64,000 bases of DNA, taken from NCBI GenBank assembly GCA_036365515.1, contig CM070877.1:114096011-114160010 (forward strand), written 5' to 3'. The notes below the pieces were generated by a model that saw nothing but the letters and a program-made list of their open reading frames with translations, was not told the DNA's origin and ran no database searches. This document shows positions 22,971 to 34,677 of this stretch, piece after piece (positions within the stretch are counted from its first letter, which is position 1; every line of letters starts with the position of its first letter). The position numbers were made by a program, and so were the translations under genes. Origin of the DNA: Torymus aiolomorphi. Taxonomy: Eukaryota; Arthropoda; Insecta; Hymenoptera; Torymidae.

Positions 22971-23510
22971 GTCGAGAAAAGGGATGTCGTTTTGGATTGT
23001 ACACGAGTACTTTCCGTTCCTTTATGGTATAAAGAAGTAGTAGAAAAAATCTGTTTGGGAGGTGTATTTAAAAAAAAATTATATAATATTGGTTATTACA
23101 AATATTTATTATATATTTATTATAAAATCAATATAGTATTGTATAAAAAATCGTGAATAAAAAAAAAAAACAAATATTAATTTTACTATCGCCCCGCATT
23201 TGTATAGTTAACTTAAAAAATTGTACACTATTATCATATAACATATTTCTGAAATTAAATAAAGAAAATGTTGACAGTGTTGCCAACTTAAATTAGAGTA
23301 AAAAAAATTTACGCGCGAGATAACGCCTTCTTCAGGTTCATTCCGAGATAACACCTTTTTCAGGCCGATTTCTAGATAACGTCTTTTTCAGGACGATTTC
23401 TAGATAACTCCTTTTTCAGATTGATTACAAGATAACGCCTTCTTCAGGTCGATTTCCATATAACGCCTTTTTCAGGCCGATGTTTAAATAACGCCTTTTA
23501 ACCGGGAAGC

Positions 23511-24656
23511 GACGATATCGTATGTAACATCAAGTTTTCGAATGCCATTTCTACCTAACGATTAAATTATAGAAAATGCAGTGATTTAGAAAAGCTATCG
23601 TCGGCAAATGAGCTAAAAATCGTATAAATGAACGATTTAGATTTTTCAGTATTTTATTTTTCTAGTTAAAAAATGTCTTTATAATTTTATGCAATCTGTT
23701 TTTTTGAGAAAATATCCATCTAAAATTTTACCATTCTGATAAAATTCCTCCCGCTCCTCACTCTTACTCGCACGTGCATAAACATGCAGTAAAAAAAATA
23801 TGTTTAAAAATGAGAATCTCGACGTTTTATTTGTTATTTGTGGTACCTAAAACAGAAAGAAAACGTTTAGTGAATGCGACTCAACATTAACTTTTGAAAT
23901 TTCTTTCAAGATAAAAGTTAGAAATTCCAGAGAAATACTCATTTACTAATTTCCGTAGCAACGAGTTTATTACTGACTATTTTATAAGTAACAAAACTAG
24001 CCCTCTGTTTTTTTGTCTATTTTTACAGAAAATAGAAAAAGTATGGACACTCTATACACATAGGTATCTTGTATAACACTTTCTATTTATATGTTATATG
24101 ATTGTGTTTGTAATAGCATAGTATGCACCAAGGGAATAAAGTGGGCTGTGTGCTCCCTGCGCGAGAGTTGTCGCACGAGCGAAGTGAGGGAACAAATGCG
24201 CAGGTTCGCACAACCAACTTTATTTACGAGTGCAATATACGAGTTTTTAACAGAACTATCGTAAAATTCGTATTCGCTCCCCGCTAAAAAGGGAAAAAGT
24301 GCTGCATATTTATTCCCTAACCTCACTCTCGTTGCCAGCGCAACGCACTGTTTGTGCCCGAGTCGAAGGCGAGGGCACATGTAAATTTCTCCCTCCCCGA
24401 AGCAGTATAGTAACATTTTCTCTTAAAAAGTTTTAATAATAAAACGTTTTACTTATTGCCATTTATTGTTATGATGAATTTTTAGACTTATAACAAAAAA
24501 ATCGGAAAAAAGTTATTCGGAGTTAGATTCAGACGTGCAGTTATGGGTAATCAAACTATAGACTTTATTTATAGTATTTCAACATGATAACTAGCTGAAA
24601 ATAAGAACTTCTAACCTCCTGAGCATGGATTTTGTTAAAACTTGATGATGCCATTT
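23511..24656. other. Intergenic sequence, no gene seen
   Basis: This is AT-rich except for 24130-24410, which contains CGCACGAGCGAAGTGAGG and GCCCGAGTCGAAGGCGAGG. That style resembles the modules near 22090 and 36980. The 109-codon minus-strand frame at 24087-24416 has no recognised domain. Confidence 0.4.
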
Positions 24657-24660
24657 TTAA

Positions 24661-25013
24661 GGTGATGTTAAATACCGACATAATTTTCAAACGAGTACAT
24701 CTCATGAAAATACCAATAAAATCATCCAAAAAAAATCTGAGTATAGTATTAACATATACTGAGCACTTGACAAACGTGTTTAAAAAAAAAAATATGAGAA
24801 TTTATTTAATTAAATAAAAACCGTACTTTCGGTAAGTAGGAATCTGCAATTGACCTACTTTTCAAACGAGTATATCTAACGAAAATGCTAATAGAATCAC
24901 TCAAAAAATTCCTGGATATAGTGTTTATGTGTACGGAGCGCTTGACAAAATTTGCGAATAAACGCTTGAATGTTGATTTAAAAAAATATTGAAATTCACG
25001 GTTTCACACGGCC
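24661..25013 (+). mobile_element. TTAA-flanked MITE, copy 1
   Basis: TTAA flanks it at 24657-24660 and 25014-25017. The left end GGTGATGTTAAATACCGACA and the right end GTTTCACACGGCC resemble the ends of the 2539-3054 element (GGCCATGTGAAGTACCGACA). An inverted copy lies at 26710-27068, sharing TTCGGTAAGTAGGAATCTGC-type sequence. It has no coding potential. Confidence 0.75.
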
Positions 25014-25017
25014 TTAA

Positions 25018-25303
25018 GCTACAAAATTACACTCTGAAGTTGTATTCACATCCATAATCCAGACGTGAGAAACTCTCCTCGAGAGTTTCTGACCGATACT
25101 TGCTAAAATAGAAAAATATCAATAAAAATAACTTTTACATATTTCTATAGTTTGTCATTGTTAAAATTTATTTTGCTTCCTCCTAGAGGAAGCTTTGTGA
25201 TAGTAAATTTTTGAGTTGTAAAAACATGTTATAATTATGTTCCGAGGTGTTATGCTTATTCAAAATACATGGTTTTTGAAAAATGTGTGTGTGTGTGTGT
25301 ACG

Positions 25304-25377
<74 letters not shown>

Positions 25378-26705
25378 CCTGCATCTCAGTTTCTACTCGG
25401 TCGATTTTGACCGGACAGGTCTCATTTTTTTTTGTTTTTTTTGCGTGATGGCGGGTCAAAAATCCGTTTTTTTATCAGGGCGATGCGTATTTGTTTTTTT
25501 TTCAAATTTTCGATTTTCTCAAAACTGTTTTTTGATTTTTTTAGTGATAGGATCGAGTTATTCGAATCTGATGGGTAGCGTTCGAAAGAAAATTAAAATA
25601 CCTATATTTTCTAAAAAAAAAGTTTCTAGCTATCACGGTTCTTTTGTTATTAACAAAAACGTGTTTTTTTTTTAGAAGCTTATAACTCCTAAACTTAACG
25701 GTCAATTTTTTTGAGAAAAATCATGATAATACAGAATATAAATAGCTATAATCTGTTAAAATTTGAATACATTCTGTATGCTAGATTTTGAGTAAAAAAT
25801 TGAAAAATGAAAAAAATCAGTTTTGTATGTCCAACGATTACAAGAGTAAAATTGACTTAATGGCTTCAAAATTCCTTTTAGAGGTCGATTTTTTATAGTT
25901 CTCGGTCGAGTTCTTTGGGCAAAATGATTGGTCCATAAATTTCAGAGATATTTGAGGTTAAAAATTTTTTTACATTTTTTAAAAATCATAATTTCTCGAG
26001 AACGGCTCTATGTATCTGAATGGGGTGGGTGGCATTCGAAAGAGAATTAAAATACCTATATTTTCTAAAAAAATGAATTTTCTATCTATCACGGTTCTTT
26101 AGTTATCATCAAAAACAAAAACGTGTTTTTTTTAAAAACTCATAACTCCAATGATGTGTAACAAAATGAATTAAAATGTTTAAAAATTATATCTATTATA
26201 ATCTAATATAATTGTGAATTATGCATTATGAATGCATTATATTCTGCATTATTATAATTTATTTGTGAGTTATGAACTTTTTTAAAAAAACACGTTTTTG
26301 TTAATAACAAAAGAACAATGATAGCTATAAATTTTTTTTTCTTAAAAAGTATGAATTATGAAATATAAAAAAAACACGTTTTTGTTAATAACAAAACAAC
26401 CGTGATAGCTATTTGTTTTATTATAAAATATAGATATTTTACTTCTATTTCAAATGATAACTTTATTTATCAGCTCAAAATATATATAAATTTGATATAA
26501 ATAAATAATAAATAAATAAATAAATTTTTAAATTAACAATTTTTAATATTCATAAATGAATTTAATTATAATTATGCAATAAATTTTTAAAAAATTCTAA
26601 ATTTTGTTATTAAAAATTAATTAAAGGAACCAACAAATTACGGTTGAGGAAGCTACGGGCCAATGAATTGGCAGCGGTTTTTTAAAATAAGATTCAACCT
26701 GTAGG
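25018..26705. other. Low-complexity region between the inverted MITEs
   Basis: It holds a (GT)n/(GC)n microsatellite at 25283-25376. It also holds several copies, two direct and two inverted, of a module with TAGCTATCACGGTTCTTTTG and AACAAAAACGTGTTTTTTT (near 25630, 26090, 26300 and 26385). GTTGAGGAAGCTACGGGCCA at about 26643-26690 recurs inverted near 63290. The Cys/Val-rich frame here is a microsatellite artefact. Confidence 0.6.
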
Positions 26706-26709
26706 TTAA

Positions 26710-27068
26710 GGCCATGTGAAACCGTGAATTTCAATATTTTTTAAATCAACATTCAAGCGTTTATTCGAAAAACAAATTTTGTCAAGTGCTCCGTACACAT
26801 AAACACTATATTCAGAAATTTTTTTGATAGATTCATTTAGCATTTTCGTTAGATATGCTCATTTGAAAAGTAGGTCAATTGCAGATTCCTACTTACCGAC
26901 AGTACGGTTTTTATTTAATTGAATAAATTCTCATATTTTTTTGGAAAAACACGTTTGTCAAGCGCTCAATATATGTTAATACTATACTCAGATTTTTTTT
27001 TGGATGATTCTATTGGTATTTTCATGAGATGTACTCGTTGGAAAATTATGTCGGTATTTAACATCACC
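26710..27068 (-). mobile_element. TTAA-flanked MITE, copy 2 (inverted)
   Basis: TTAA flanks it at 26706-26709 and 27069-27072. It is the inverted relative of the copy at 24661-25013: GGCCATGTGAAACCGTGAAT at the left, TGTCGGTATTTAACATCACC at the right. The two outward TTAA sites plus inverted copies also allow a single composite 2.4-kb unit. Confidence 0.75.
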
Positions 27069-27150
27069 TTAAATGTAAATTAAAATGTAGATATACAATG
27101 TAAATACAAACAGTAAATTGCATTGTAATGAATATCGTAATTAATTACTT

Positions 27151-27194
<44 letters not shown>

Positions 27195-27217
27195 GGGTTA
27201 TAATTATTATTATTATT

Positions 27218-27890
27218 GGGCGAAAAGAGAGTGAGGTAAATTACTACCTCACCCAATTCTTGACGGGGCACGGCCTGTTCCGCGCATACCTACATAAGAT
27301 GGGTAAAGTCGCGGAGCCAGGCTGCGCCTATTGTGAGGGCCTCCCGGACGACGTGTTCCACACCTTCTTCGTATGCGGAAGGTGGACCGTCGAAAAGGGG
27401 GCACTAGAGAGGGACCTTGGCTGCATATCACCTGACAATATATTCAGGCTGATGCACCAAGGTCCTCAACAATGGGCGAAAGTCGCCTCCTACGTGGAGG
27501 CGATCTTGCGCCAAAAAAGGGAAGAGGAGAACAGCAGATCAGCCGTCCGCAGGGCGCGGTAGCTGTTCACGGGAAAAAAAAGACCCCTGCGGGTCTCAAC
27601 GGCCGATCTGAAGTGAGAAGGTGCCGCTCAGGCGAAGCAAGCCCTCCTCTGAAGTAATGTGTAAGACGGTGCCGGGGGAGGGTCTGTACAGTAGTGCAGA
27701 GCAGAAAGGGTTAGTGTTTTTAGTGGGTAGGAATCCCACACGCCGTGGGAGTGCGGAGCCTCTTGCGGTGTCTCCTGGGCTGGCATGGATATACGGCCCA
27801 GGCGGTCCGGTGGAGCAGTTGGTCCACCGGACTGATGCAAGATTTCACTGTTTCCCTCCTAAAAAAAAAAAAAAAAAAAAAAAAAAAATA
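27218..27890 (+). pseudogene. 5'-truncated R1-clade non-LTR retrotransposon, 3' end
   Basis: The frame ending at 27562 encodes about 115 residues of the C-terminal tail of an R1-type reverse transcriptase protein. It starts near YYLTQFLTGHGLFRAYLHKM and holds a zinc-knuckle-like CX2CX8HX4C (CAYC...HTFFVC). A GC-rich 3' untranslated part of about 300 bp follows and ends in an A-rich tail at 27861-27900. Everything upstream is missing, replaced by an ATT microsatellite, so this is a typical 5'-truncated insertion. Confidence 0.8.
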
Positions 27891-27900
27891 AAAAAAAAAA

Positions 27901-27936
<36 letters not shown>

Positions 27937-28211
27937 TATCCAGAGTACATTACAGAAGTACATTACATTGTTGTAACCCTGCAGAGAAAAATAAATTTCC
28001 TGTTTGCAGGTCCGAAGTAAAGATAAAGTTATACTTAAAACTAAAACTAATACTAATTCTTAAAACTATGAAATATTTTTTAACATTATAATAGACTTTC
28101 TAAAAACGGTAATATGTATATATGCTATATGCAATTATCTAAATTTTCGACTTGAATTACTATAACGAAATTATAGTATCAAATCGTTTTCAAGGAATAT
28201 TCAACTCGTTT

Positions 28212-28475
28212 TCAATAAATATTTTTCACAATCCATTCTTTTATTTTATACATCATGGGTCTTTTGTCTATATCTAGAGTTTTGAGCTCGTTTAGTAGTA
28301 GATTGAAAGTCTTTATTGCAGTTATATGATTGTTTTTTTCGCTTACTCTTTTGTCAATTTTCGGTAATAATATAGCTTTATTTCTTGTTTTACTATTTGA
28401 GTTTGTGAATATATTTTTCATTTCGTTGTAATGATATTTTATGCAGTCCCATGTGAATAGTTGCTTAATATTCAT
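28212..28475 (-). pseudogene. C-terminal fragment of the non-LTR RT protein
   Basis: An 87-codon lysine/asparagine-rich frame ends in VKNIY shortly before the 3' tail. Position and composition fit the poorly conserved C-terminal end of the same element's ORF2. It carries no catalytic motif. Confidence 0.55.
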
Positions 28476-28707
28476 AGGTTTATTTTGCTTGAAAGTGTTT
28501 TTGAAAACTAGTTTAAGTAGTCTGTTTTGTATATTTTGAAGTAAATGTTGATTGTTTTTATATACACCTCCCCAGGCAATTATCCCATAATTATAACACT
28601 GTGAAAAAACGCATAGTAAATAACCTTTAACGTACTTATTTGCATAAATTTATTAATTTTGTAGAAGATGAAATTTAAGTAACTTGTTTTTTTGATTAGG
28701 TAGTTAA

Positions 28708-28856
28708 CCTTTAGAGGACGGGGATTTGGGTTTACTGTTTTCTCTCACTTTTCTATAGAAATCGAGTTTTTGTGATGTCTCACATCTCAAAACTAACACA
28801 TGTAAAGGGTCGATCATGGGCATGGCCCGTATAGGGGCCATCCCGTCCTCTAAAGG
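28708..28856. mobile_element. 149-bp TTAA-flanked MITE inside the retrotransposon
   Basis: CCTTTAGAGGACGGG at the left and CCCGTCCTCTAAAGG at the right are perfect inverted repeats, flanked by TTAA at 28704-28707 and 28857-28860. It interrupts the RT region, so it arrived after the retrotransposon. Its ends differ from those of the 2539-3054 family. Confidence 0.85.
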
Positions 28857-28975
28857 TTAATATGTTCATCCCATTTTAGATTATAATCAAAATTAACTCC
28901 TAAATATTTACACGAGTCAACTCTCTTTAATTTTTCTTTGTTAATATAAATATCTAAATTTTTTGGTACACTGTC

Positions 28976-29230
28976 TCAGTAATTCCCGAAAGTTATGTAC
29001 ACAGTTTTACTTATGTTTAATGTTAGTTTATTCAATGCGAGCCATATAGCTACTTTTTCAAGATATCGATTCATTTCACTTTCAACTTCTTTCCAGGTTT
29101 TACCTGACGATATAACTGCTGTGTCATCAGCATATGATAAAATTGAGTTTTCTAGCATTGTTATCAGTAAATCATTTATATATAATATAAAAAGTAATGG
29201 CTCAAGGATTGTTCCTTGGGGCACTCCCAC
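28976..29230 (-). pseudogene. Reverse transcriptase core fragment
   Basis: The 84-residue frame contains GVPQGTILEPLLFILYINDL and then SYADDTAV, the RT motif with the catalytic YADD aspartates. The usual glycine in the SILGP-type motif is a glutamate here. The frame is cut off upstream by a stop or frameshift, so the copy cannot make a full RT. Confidence 0.85.
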
Positions 29231-29611
29231 CGTTATTGTTATCGGTTCACTCTCACTTTAGTCAATTCTTACTTTCTGCTTTCTATTTGTTAAGTAGCTT
29301 TAATTTATAAGCATTGCCTCTTATCCCGTATGCTTGCAACTTATGTAGAGGTATATTATGATCAACTGTATCAAAGGCTTTTGTTAGATCTAGAAATGCG
29401 ACTATAATGGGCTTACTCTTATCTAAGTCTCATAGATCCTCTTTGTAATACAGCTTAGAGCATCTCTGGTTCCTTTGTTTTTAATAAAGCCAAACTGTTT
29501 GTCGCTTAATATTTTATGTTTGTTAATAAAATCAAAAATTCTTTCGTAGATTACCTTTTCAAAGATTTTTGCAATATTCGATATTAATAATATAGGTCTG
29601 TAGTTATTAAC

Positions 29612-30619
29612 TTATCGAATTTTTGCAATATTCGATATTAATGATATTGGTCTGTAGTTATTAACTTTTAATTTTTTCCCTGATTTGTAAATTGGTACCA
29701 CTTCAGCTGCTTTTAGCGCATCCGGCCATATTGACTTTTCAATACATTTATTGATGATATGTGTCAAAGGATCTGCTATAAGATCAGATATTGTTTTGAG
29801 TGTCTTAGCATTTATTTTATCAACTCCACCATTCTTGATTTTCAAATTGATTGCTTCGTTTGGATCCTCGATTTGAGTGTATTCAGTCCAACATTTTTGA
29901 CTTGCTATAATAGCTATTTTTTTGTAATTTAATGAATAATTAGTTTTCTTTTTTTCCATATCTGTATTCACTAGTGGTTTTTTTATATCTATAAATAGCG
30001 GATAGTGATCAGTAATTAGTGTCATTAATTTGAAAGTTTTAGCATTGATTGAGCTAGTTTTTATAAAAATATTGTCTATGCATGCCCCACTATCAGTAGT
30101 TACATTATATGGTCTAGTCGTATCAGTAAAACCAGGGTAATAGCCATTTTCAAGAAAATTGTATAGAAAATTCTGACTAATATTGTTTTGTAACATTATA
30201 TTTATATTAAAATCACCTATTATCAAATGGTTTTTAACGTTTCTCTTAAGTTGTAAATATTGATTTACTTTTAAAATAAACTCTGTGTTATGCAAATCAT
30301 GTGATCTGTACATAGATGAGATTTCCAAATGACTATTGTTTTGAAGGTTTATAATTGTATTTAGTATTTTTAGCCTACCCAGTTCTATTACATTAGTTGT
30401 CTGGGTTACGTCTTTGTTTACATATACGACATCTGATTTGTTTATGTGACTATGGTTATAATAAATATTGTATCCATTTAGTTTATAATATTGATAGTGT
30501 TCTAAATTACCGGTTTCAGCACATACTATCATATAAGGTTTGATTTTGAGCCTTTTATTCAAGATTTGCAATTTCTCAAAATTAGTTTTTAAACCTCTTA
30601 TATTCAAATATAAAATCAA
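29612..30619 (-). pseudogene. Endonuclease plus RT N-terminal fragment
   Basis: Residues 1 to about 215 look like an apurinic-type (EEP) endonuclease: LNIRGLKTNFEKL near the start, IIGDFNINI in the middle, then TDSGACIDNIFI and LITDHYPLFI at the end. From about residue 265 the frame continues with RT N-terminal sequence (GGVDKINAKTLK, VVPIYKSGKK, NNYRPISLIS). The linker is unusually short, suggesting an internal deletion. At 29568-29667 a block of about 40 bp is duplicated in tandem and ends the frame. Confidence 0.8.
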
Positions 30620-30973
30620 ATTATCTGTTGCTTTTCTATCTTGATTAAGAGACTTTAAATCATTTTATGCGATTTCCTGCTGATATAATTGCTTATGTAT
30701 GTCTTCTAATACTTCATGATTCTGCGCCATCTATTGCATTTGGTGTTGTTGGAATTGCGTTTGGGCTGGTTCCGATGCTAGCGATACTTCCTGTAGATTT
30801 TTGAGATGACCTCTGTCGTAGATTTAGCGTAAGCGGTATTGGTAGTTTCCTTGCCGGTACTGCAGGTCTGGTGAGTGTGTTAGTTGCATCTGCCCTCTGT
30901 TGTGTATTTAGCTGGGACGGCCTTACCGGTTTCCAAGTTGGTAATTCAGGTTTGATAGGGTAATCGGTTGCGT

Positions 30974-31200
30974 CTATATATTTTTTATCTTGTTTTTAAG
31001 TATTTCACAGTTGCTCATGTCATATGGAGAATGATTAGTATATAAATTTGTTCTGTATGTTTTGCTACTAAAGATACAGTTAGTGCATTCTGTTTTGGCA
31101 CTATTACATTTGTTTGTTTCGTGGTTACCTGTACATTTTATGCATATGTTTCTTTTTGCATTTTTTCCCATTATGACCTAGTCTCCCACAGTTGAAACAT
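30974..31200 (-). pseudogene. ORF1 zinc-knuckle fragment
   Basis: The frame contains CIKCTGNHETNKC, a CCHC-type zinc knuckle, followed by further cysteines (ECTNC). Just upstream (31180-31290, another frame) is CFNCGRLGH-type sequence. This is the C-terminal nucleic-acid-binding part of the ORF1 protein, now out of frame with the main ORF1 piece. Confidence 0.65.
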
Positions 31201-31329
31201 GGTGAGATATTTATTAGATCATAGACCATACATCTTTGGTGTCCTACAAAAAGTCTTTTCTTGTTTTCTCTGATCAACTTGTATGTTTCAGGTGGTACTT
31301 CCATTATTACGGAGCTAAGTTTTGTTTTT

Positions 31330-32400
31330 TCATTTGTGTGGTACTTCCATTATTACGGAGCTAAGTTTTGTTTTTTCATTTGTGTACATATGAAGAATTG
31401 AACCACTGTTGTTTGAGTCACTAAAATTTCTTGTATTTATATCATTTTCAATTTCTTTAATGTCCATCTGTGTATAGTTGTCTATGCCAACTATTTTTAT
31501 TTTTGGGTTATTTAATTTTTCAGTAGCTATATCACACTTTAGTAGTTTTCTTTGAAGTACTTTTTCAGCAGCTGTTACACTCTCAATGTTCATACAGTTA
31601 ACTATAATATCACTTTTATTTTTATTATATATATTTTTGGTTCGAATGTTCTTTTCTCTCACTAGATATTTTGTTATTGTATTTAAAACATCACTTTGTT
31701 CATATTGGCCAATTGTAACTACAATTTTTGGTATCTTTTTTGGTTGTATTTTTATCTCCTTTGTTACGTCTGCGTAAGCTTTTTTAGTAAATTGGTTACC
31801 TTTATATTTTTCAAGCAACTCATGTAATAGTTTATTTTTGTCTTGCAGTTCTTTATTCAGTTGTTTTAGTAACGTATTTTCAGCTATCATAACCTCATTC
31901 TCACTTATATTATTTTCTGCTGTACTTTGTACTTCTAATGTCTTTCCTGCTAGCTCCTCTAGTATTTCTTTTCTTATTTCATCCATTTGCCTCATTTTGA
32001 TATGTGCTATTATCAATTTTGCTGTCTCACTCAAGTGTTCTTCTTCCTCATTATCCTCATTATAGGTTATGTTAGACATGTGCACGTGCTCCGGACAAAT
32101 TACCAAGTTATCTCCTAGATCTTTTTTATTGTTTAATCTATCAAAATCACTTTTATGATATGCATCTCCACATATGATACAAATTACCAAGTTATCTCCT
32201 AGATCTTTTGTATTGTTTAATCTATCAAAATCACTTTTATGATATGCATCTCCACATATGATACAAATTACTAATGCCACCGGTTTTGTTGGGTGGCACT
32301 TATATACTTTTATACTACTATTGTCGGGAGGTCGTTTCTTTCCCGGCGCCATCTTGTATATTGCATACTTATATTTTCTGCTGCAAAAGGACTCCGTCAT
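31330..32400 (-). pseudogene. ORF1 protein of the non-LTR retrotransposon, with a duplicated zinc-finger segment
   Basis: The 356-residue frame starts with a basic stretch, then cysteine/histidine motifs (CIICGDAYHKSDFDRL, later CPEHVH) that resemble a PHD-like finger. A 28-residue segment from VICIICGDAYHK to LGDNL is repeated in tandem, in frame, matching an 84-bp DNA duplication near 32090-32270. Residues of about 120-200 are acidic and then coiled-coil-like (LLKQLNKELQDKNKLL). An RRM-like C-terminal part follows. The reading frame ends inside a second tandem duplication (31290-31390). Confidence 0.75.
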
Positions 32401-32450
32401 AAATACTCATAATGTGATCTATTCTCCAAAGGATTTTTTTTTTATTATCT

Positions 32451-33012
32451 TCTATTAATTACGAATATTAAGAAGAAAATCCTGGGCGAAGAAAAATAAT
32501 TACTTTTCAGATAGTAGGAATCGAGTCTTCATAAAAAGAAAAATTGTTTTTGAATCTACAGAGATTTAGACTGAAAAGGTAATTTCTCTTGTCAAAGTAT
32601 AATTTGGCTTTAAATAGAAAATTATTTTATTTAAATAATAATAATACATGTTTATAAGAAACTATTGCATCTTATAGAAAAAATGTTCATTATATCAAAT
32701 AAAGACAATAAGAAAATTAGTAAAACTTGTTTTTCTTGCCTCTCTATAAAGCAGTTGACAGATACAAAATTATGGTTCAGGTAAGAATTGGCACTACTAA
32801 TTTTTTTAATAGGAAACTTGTGGAGCTTCGCTGCTCACTCATGTTTATAAAATATTTTGCCTTTTAACAAATACTAATATTTAGGGAATATCTTTGCAAA
32901 TCATATAGATATAGATAAGGCTATTAGTCTTTCTCTTGATAATTTAATCAATACATATTATCAAATCTCCATAACTTTTTATCCCTAAAATTCCTTTAAA
33001 AATTTAGAAAAT
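32451..33012. other. AT-rich spacer, no gene seen
   Basis: I see no coding frame, inverted end or tandem repeat. It separates the retrotransposon start from arm B of the inverted duplication. Confidence 0.35.
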
Positions 33013-33500
33013 TAAAAATCTTGTATTTCGGCTAATTTTTATAGCATATCGACCTACCAGGATTCAAGTTCAAGATTTTGACACAAAAAAAGCTAAACAA
33101 ATTGTGCAATGATCGTAAGTGTGTTCCTGTTCCTATGTAGATAAATATATCGATAGGAAAAGCACATTAACAACAATTTTTTAATGTATGTACGCAGCTG
33201 ATTCGTTACCATTATTTATAAAGATATAATATAATAGATTTTTTATTTTTTTTTTTATTGCAAGGCAAAAATTTTGAGCGTTGACTCATTTGTCTGCTTA
33301 AACTTTGGAGTTCCCAAAAAAGTCAAGAGTTCCTGAGATTTACTCGTACCTATATTAATGTGAATTACTTATAATACAAAGTAATATTAACTATGCACAT
33401 CTCTATTTAGATGGTAAACGATAAGTAACTGTAAAAATTTTTACTTGATGTTTAATTTTGTGACTATTATTAAAAATCTCTTGAATGCTAAGAATTAATC

Positions 33501-34677
33501 CCTCTATAAAAAATGCATCCTTGGCATGGTCGACGCCATGTTGCGACGCCATGTTGATTTTTTGTCGAATATTTCGAATATCTCGAATATCTCGAATATC
33601 CCGAATATCTCGAAATCTCGAATTTTTTGGCGCATGCGCAAATGCCCTATTATAGGGAGTCTTTACATCTGTGCGCGCGTGTGTGCGCTCGCCGTGTATA
33701 ACGTATACCTATGTATAGGAGAGCGCTATATATAGGTATACCTTATACACGGGAGCGCACACGCACGCGCAAGATTATAGATACACCCTTAGAGTTATGG
33801 TGGAATGGTATAGAGATAGCGCATGCGTTGTGAGCGGGAAAATATGATATATATTAATTGATAGAAATTGATAATTAATTGATAAATCGATGACAAATTT
33901 TTATTTAAAAAAAATATTTATTCATTACTTGATCAGAAAAGTAATATTGGTAAATTTTAAATTAATTGTCTACGTTATATTTGTACATATATATTTTTTA
34001 TATAGGGAATGTTTTTAAAAATGGTTTTAGAGAGACTTTTATAGATAAATAGAGTTACGTTTATATTAACTTTTATTTTATTGTTTTTAGTAGAAATGTA
34101 AATGTATATCTGTTTTGATTCCCCTTAGAGGAAGCTTTGCAACAAAAATTGACAAATTTTGTCGGTGACAATAATTTTCGAGAAAAAAATGTTCAAAAAG
34201 ATAGTTTAAGGCGATAATGTTTTTATGCTATAACTTTAAGCAATTCATTTCAATTGTAATCGATTACAAAGGTTTTCTTTTACGTATACACAAATTTACA
34301 AGAACTAAACACTATTTTTTCAACTTAATTTTTTCAATAACTACGACGAGTCTAGCCATATTCAAAGAATCTCCATAAGAATCCACGTTAATTTTAAACT
34401 ACAATATCTCGAAAACTAGCTCGCAAATCGTATTCAAATTTGGCAGAGACGTTTATAATGATATTATTGACCTTATACTGACGAAACTTTATTGATCTGA
34501 CATTATTTCTTACATATAGCCCATACAACCTTAAATAATGAATTGAATAATAACATTTTTCTTGTATAAAATAAAAAAGATATGTATAAAAAAAAAAACC
34601 GTTCATTAATTATACAGCTTCTTTTGTAACTTAAAAAAAAAATAATCAGCGCGCGAAGCGCGCTTGTCGAACTCTCG
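33501..34677. mobile_element. 1.2-kb insertion in arm B
   Basis: It is absent from arm A. It contains repeated GAATATCTCGAATATC at 33565-33605, a hairpin at 33672-33773 and AT-rich sequence, with GCGCGCGAAGCGCGC near the right end. No matching terminal repeats or coding region are evident, so the insertion type is unknown. Confidence 0.55.
33672..33773. repeat. Short hairpin
   Basis: GCGCGCGTGTGTGCGCTCGC at the left pairs with GAGCGCACACGCACGCGC at the right, and the inner halves CGTGTATAACGTATACC and GGTATACCTTATACACG also pair. The loop is about 25 bp. Confidence 0.7.

Larger units (their letters stand above)
20865..23510. mobile_element. Large foldback element with 28-bp repeats in its arms
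   Basis: Left arm 20865-21255 and right arm 23115-23510 are inverted copies. Each contains about seven 28-bp units of the type AAGGCGTTATCTAGAAATCG, then TTACGCGCGAGATAACGCC or its complement, GTTGACAGTGTTGCCAAC and an AT-rich inner part. Weaker inverted similarity extends outside the arms (TTTATCAGAATGGTAA near 20690, its complement near 23740). The spacer of about 1.86 kb holds microsatellites and GC-richer modules. Confidence 0.75.
27901..32450 (-). mobile_element. Non-LTR retrotransposon (Jockey/I-superfamily-like), decayed
   Basis: Read on the minus strand, the order is ORF1 (31330-32400 plus a zinc-knuckle part at 30974-31200), endonuclease and RT start (29612-30619), RT core (28976-29230), C-terminal part (28212-28475) and a 3' tail ending in an (AAT)n repeat at 27901-27938. 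Frame breaks separate most pieces and part of the protein between endonuclease and RT appears deleted. The clade assignment is by domain order and tail only. Confidence 0.8.

Noticed and set aside
27128..27230. Tyrosine/isoleucine-rich start of the R1-like frame
   Set aside because: It is an ATT microsatellite read through in frame. The real element sequence starts at about 27218.
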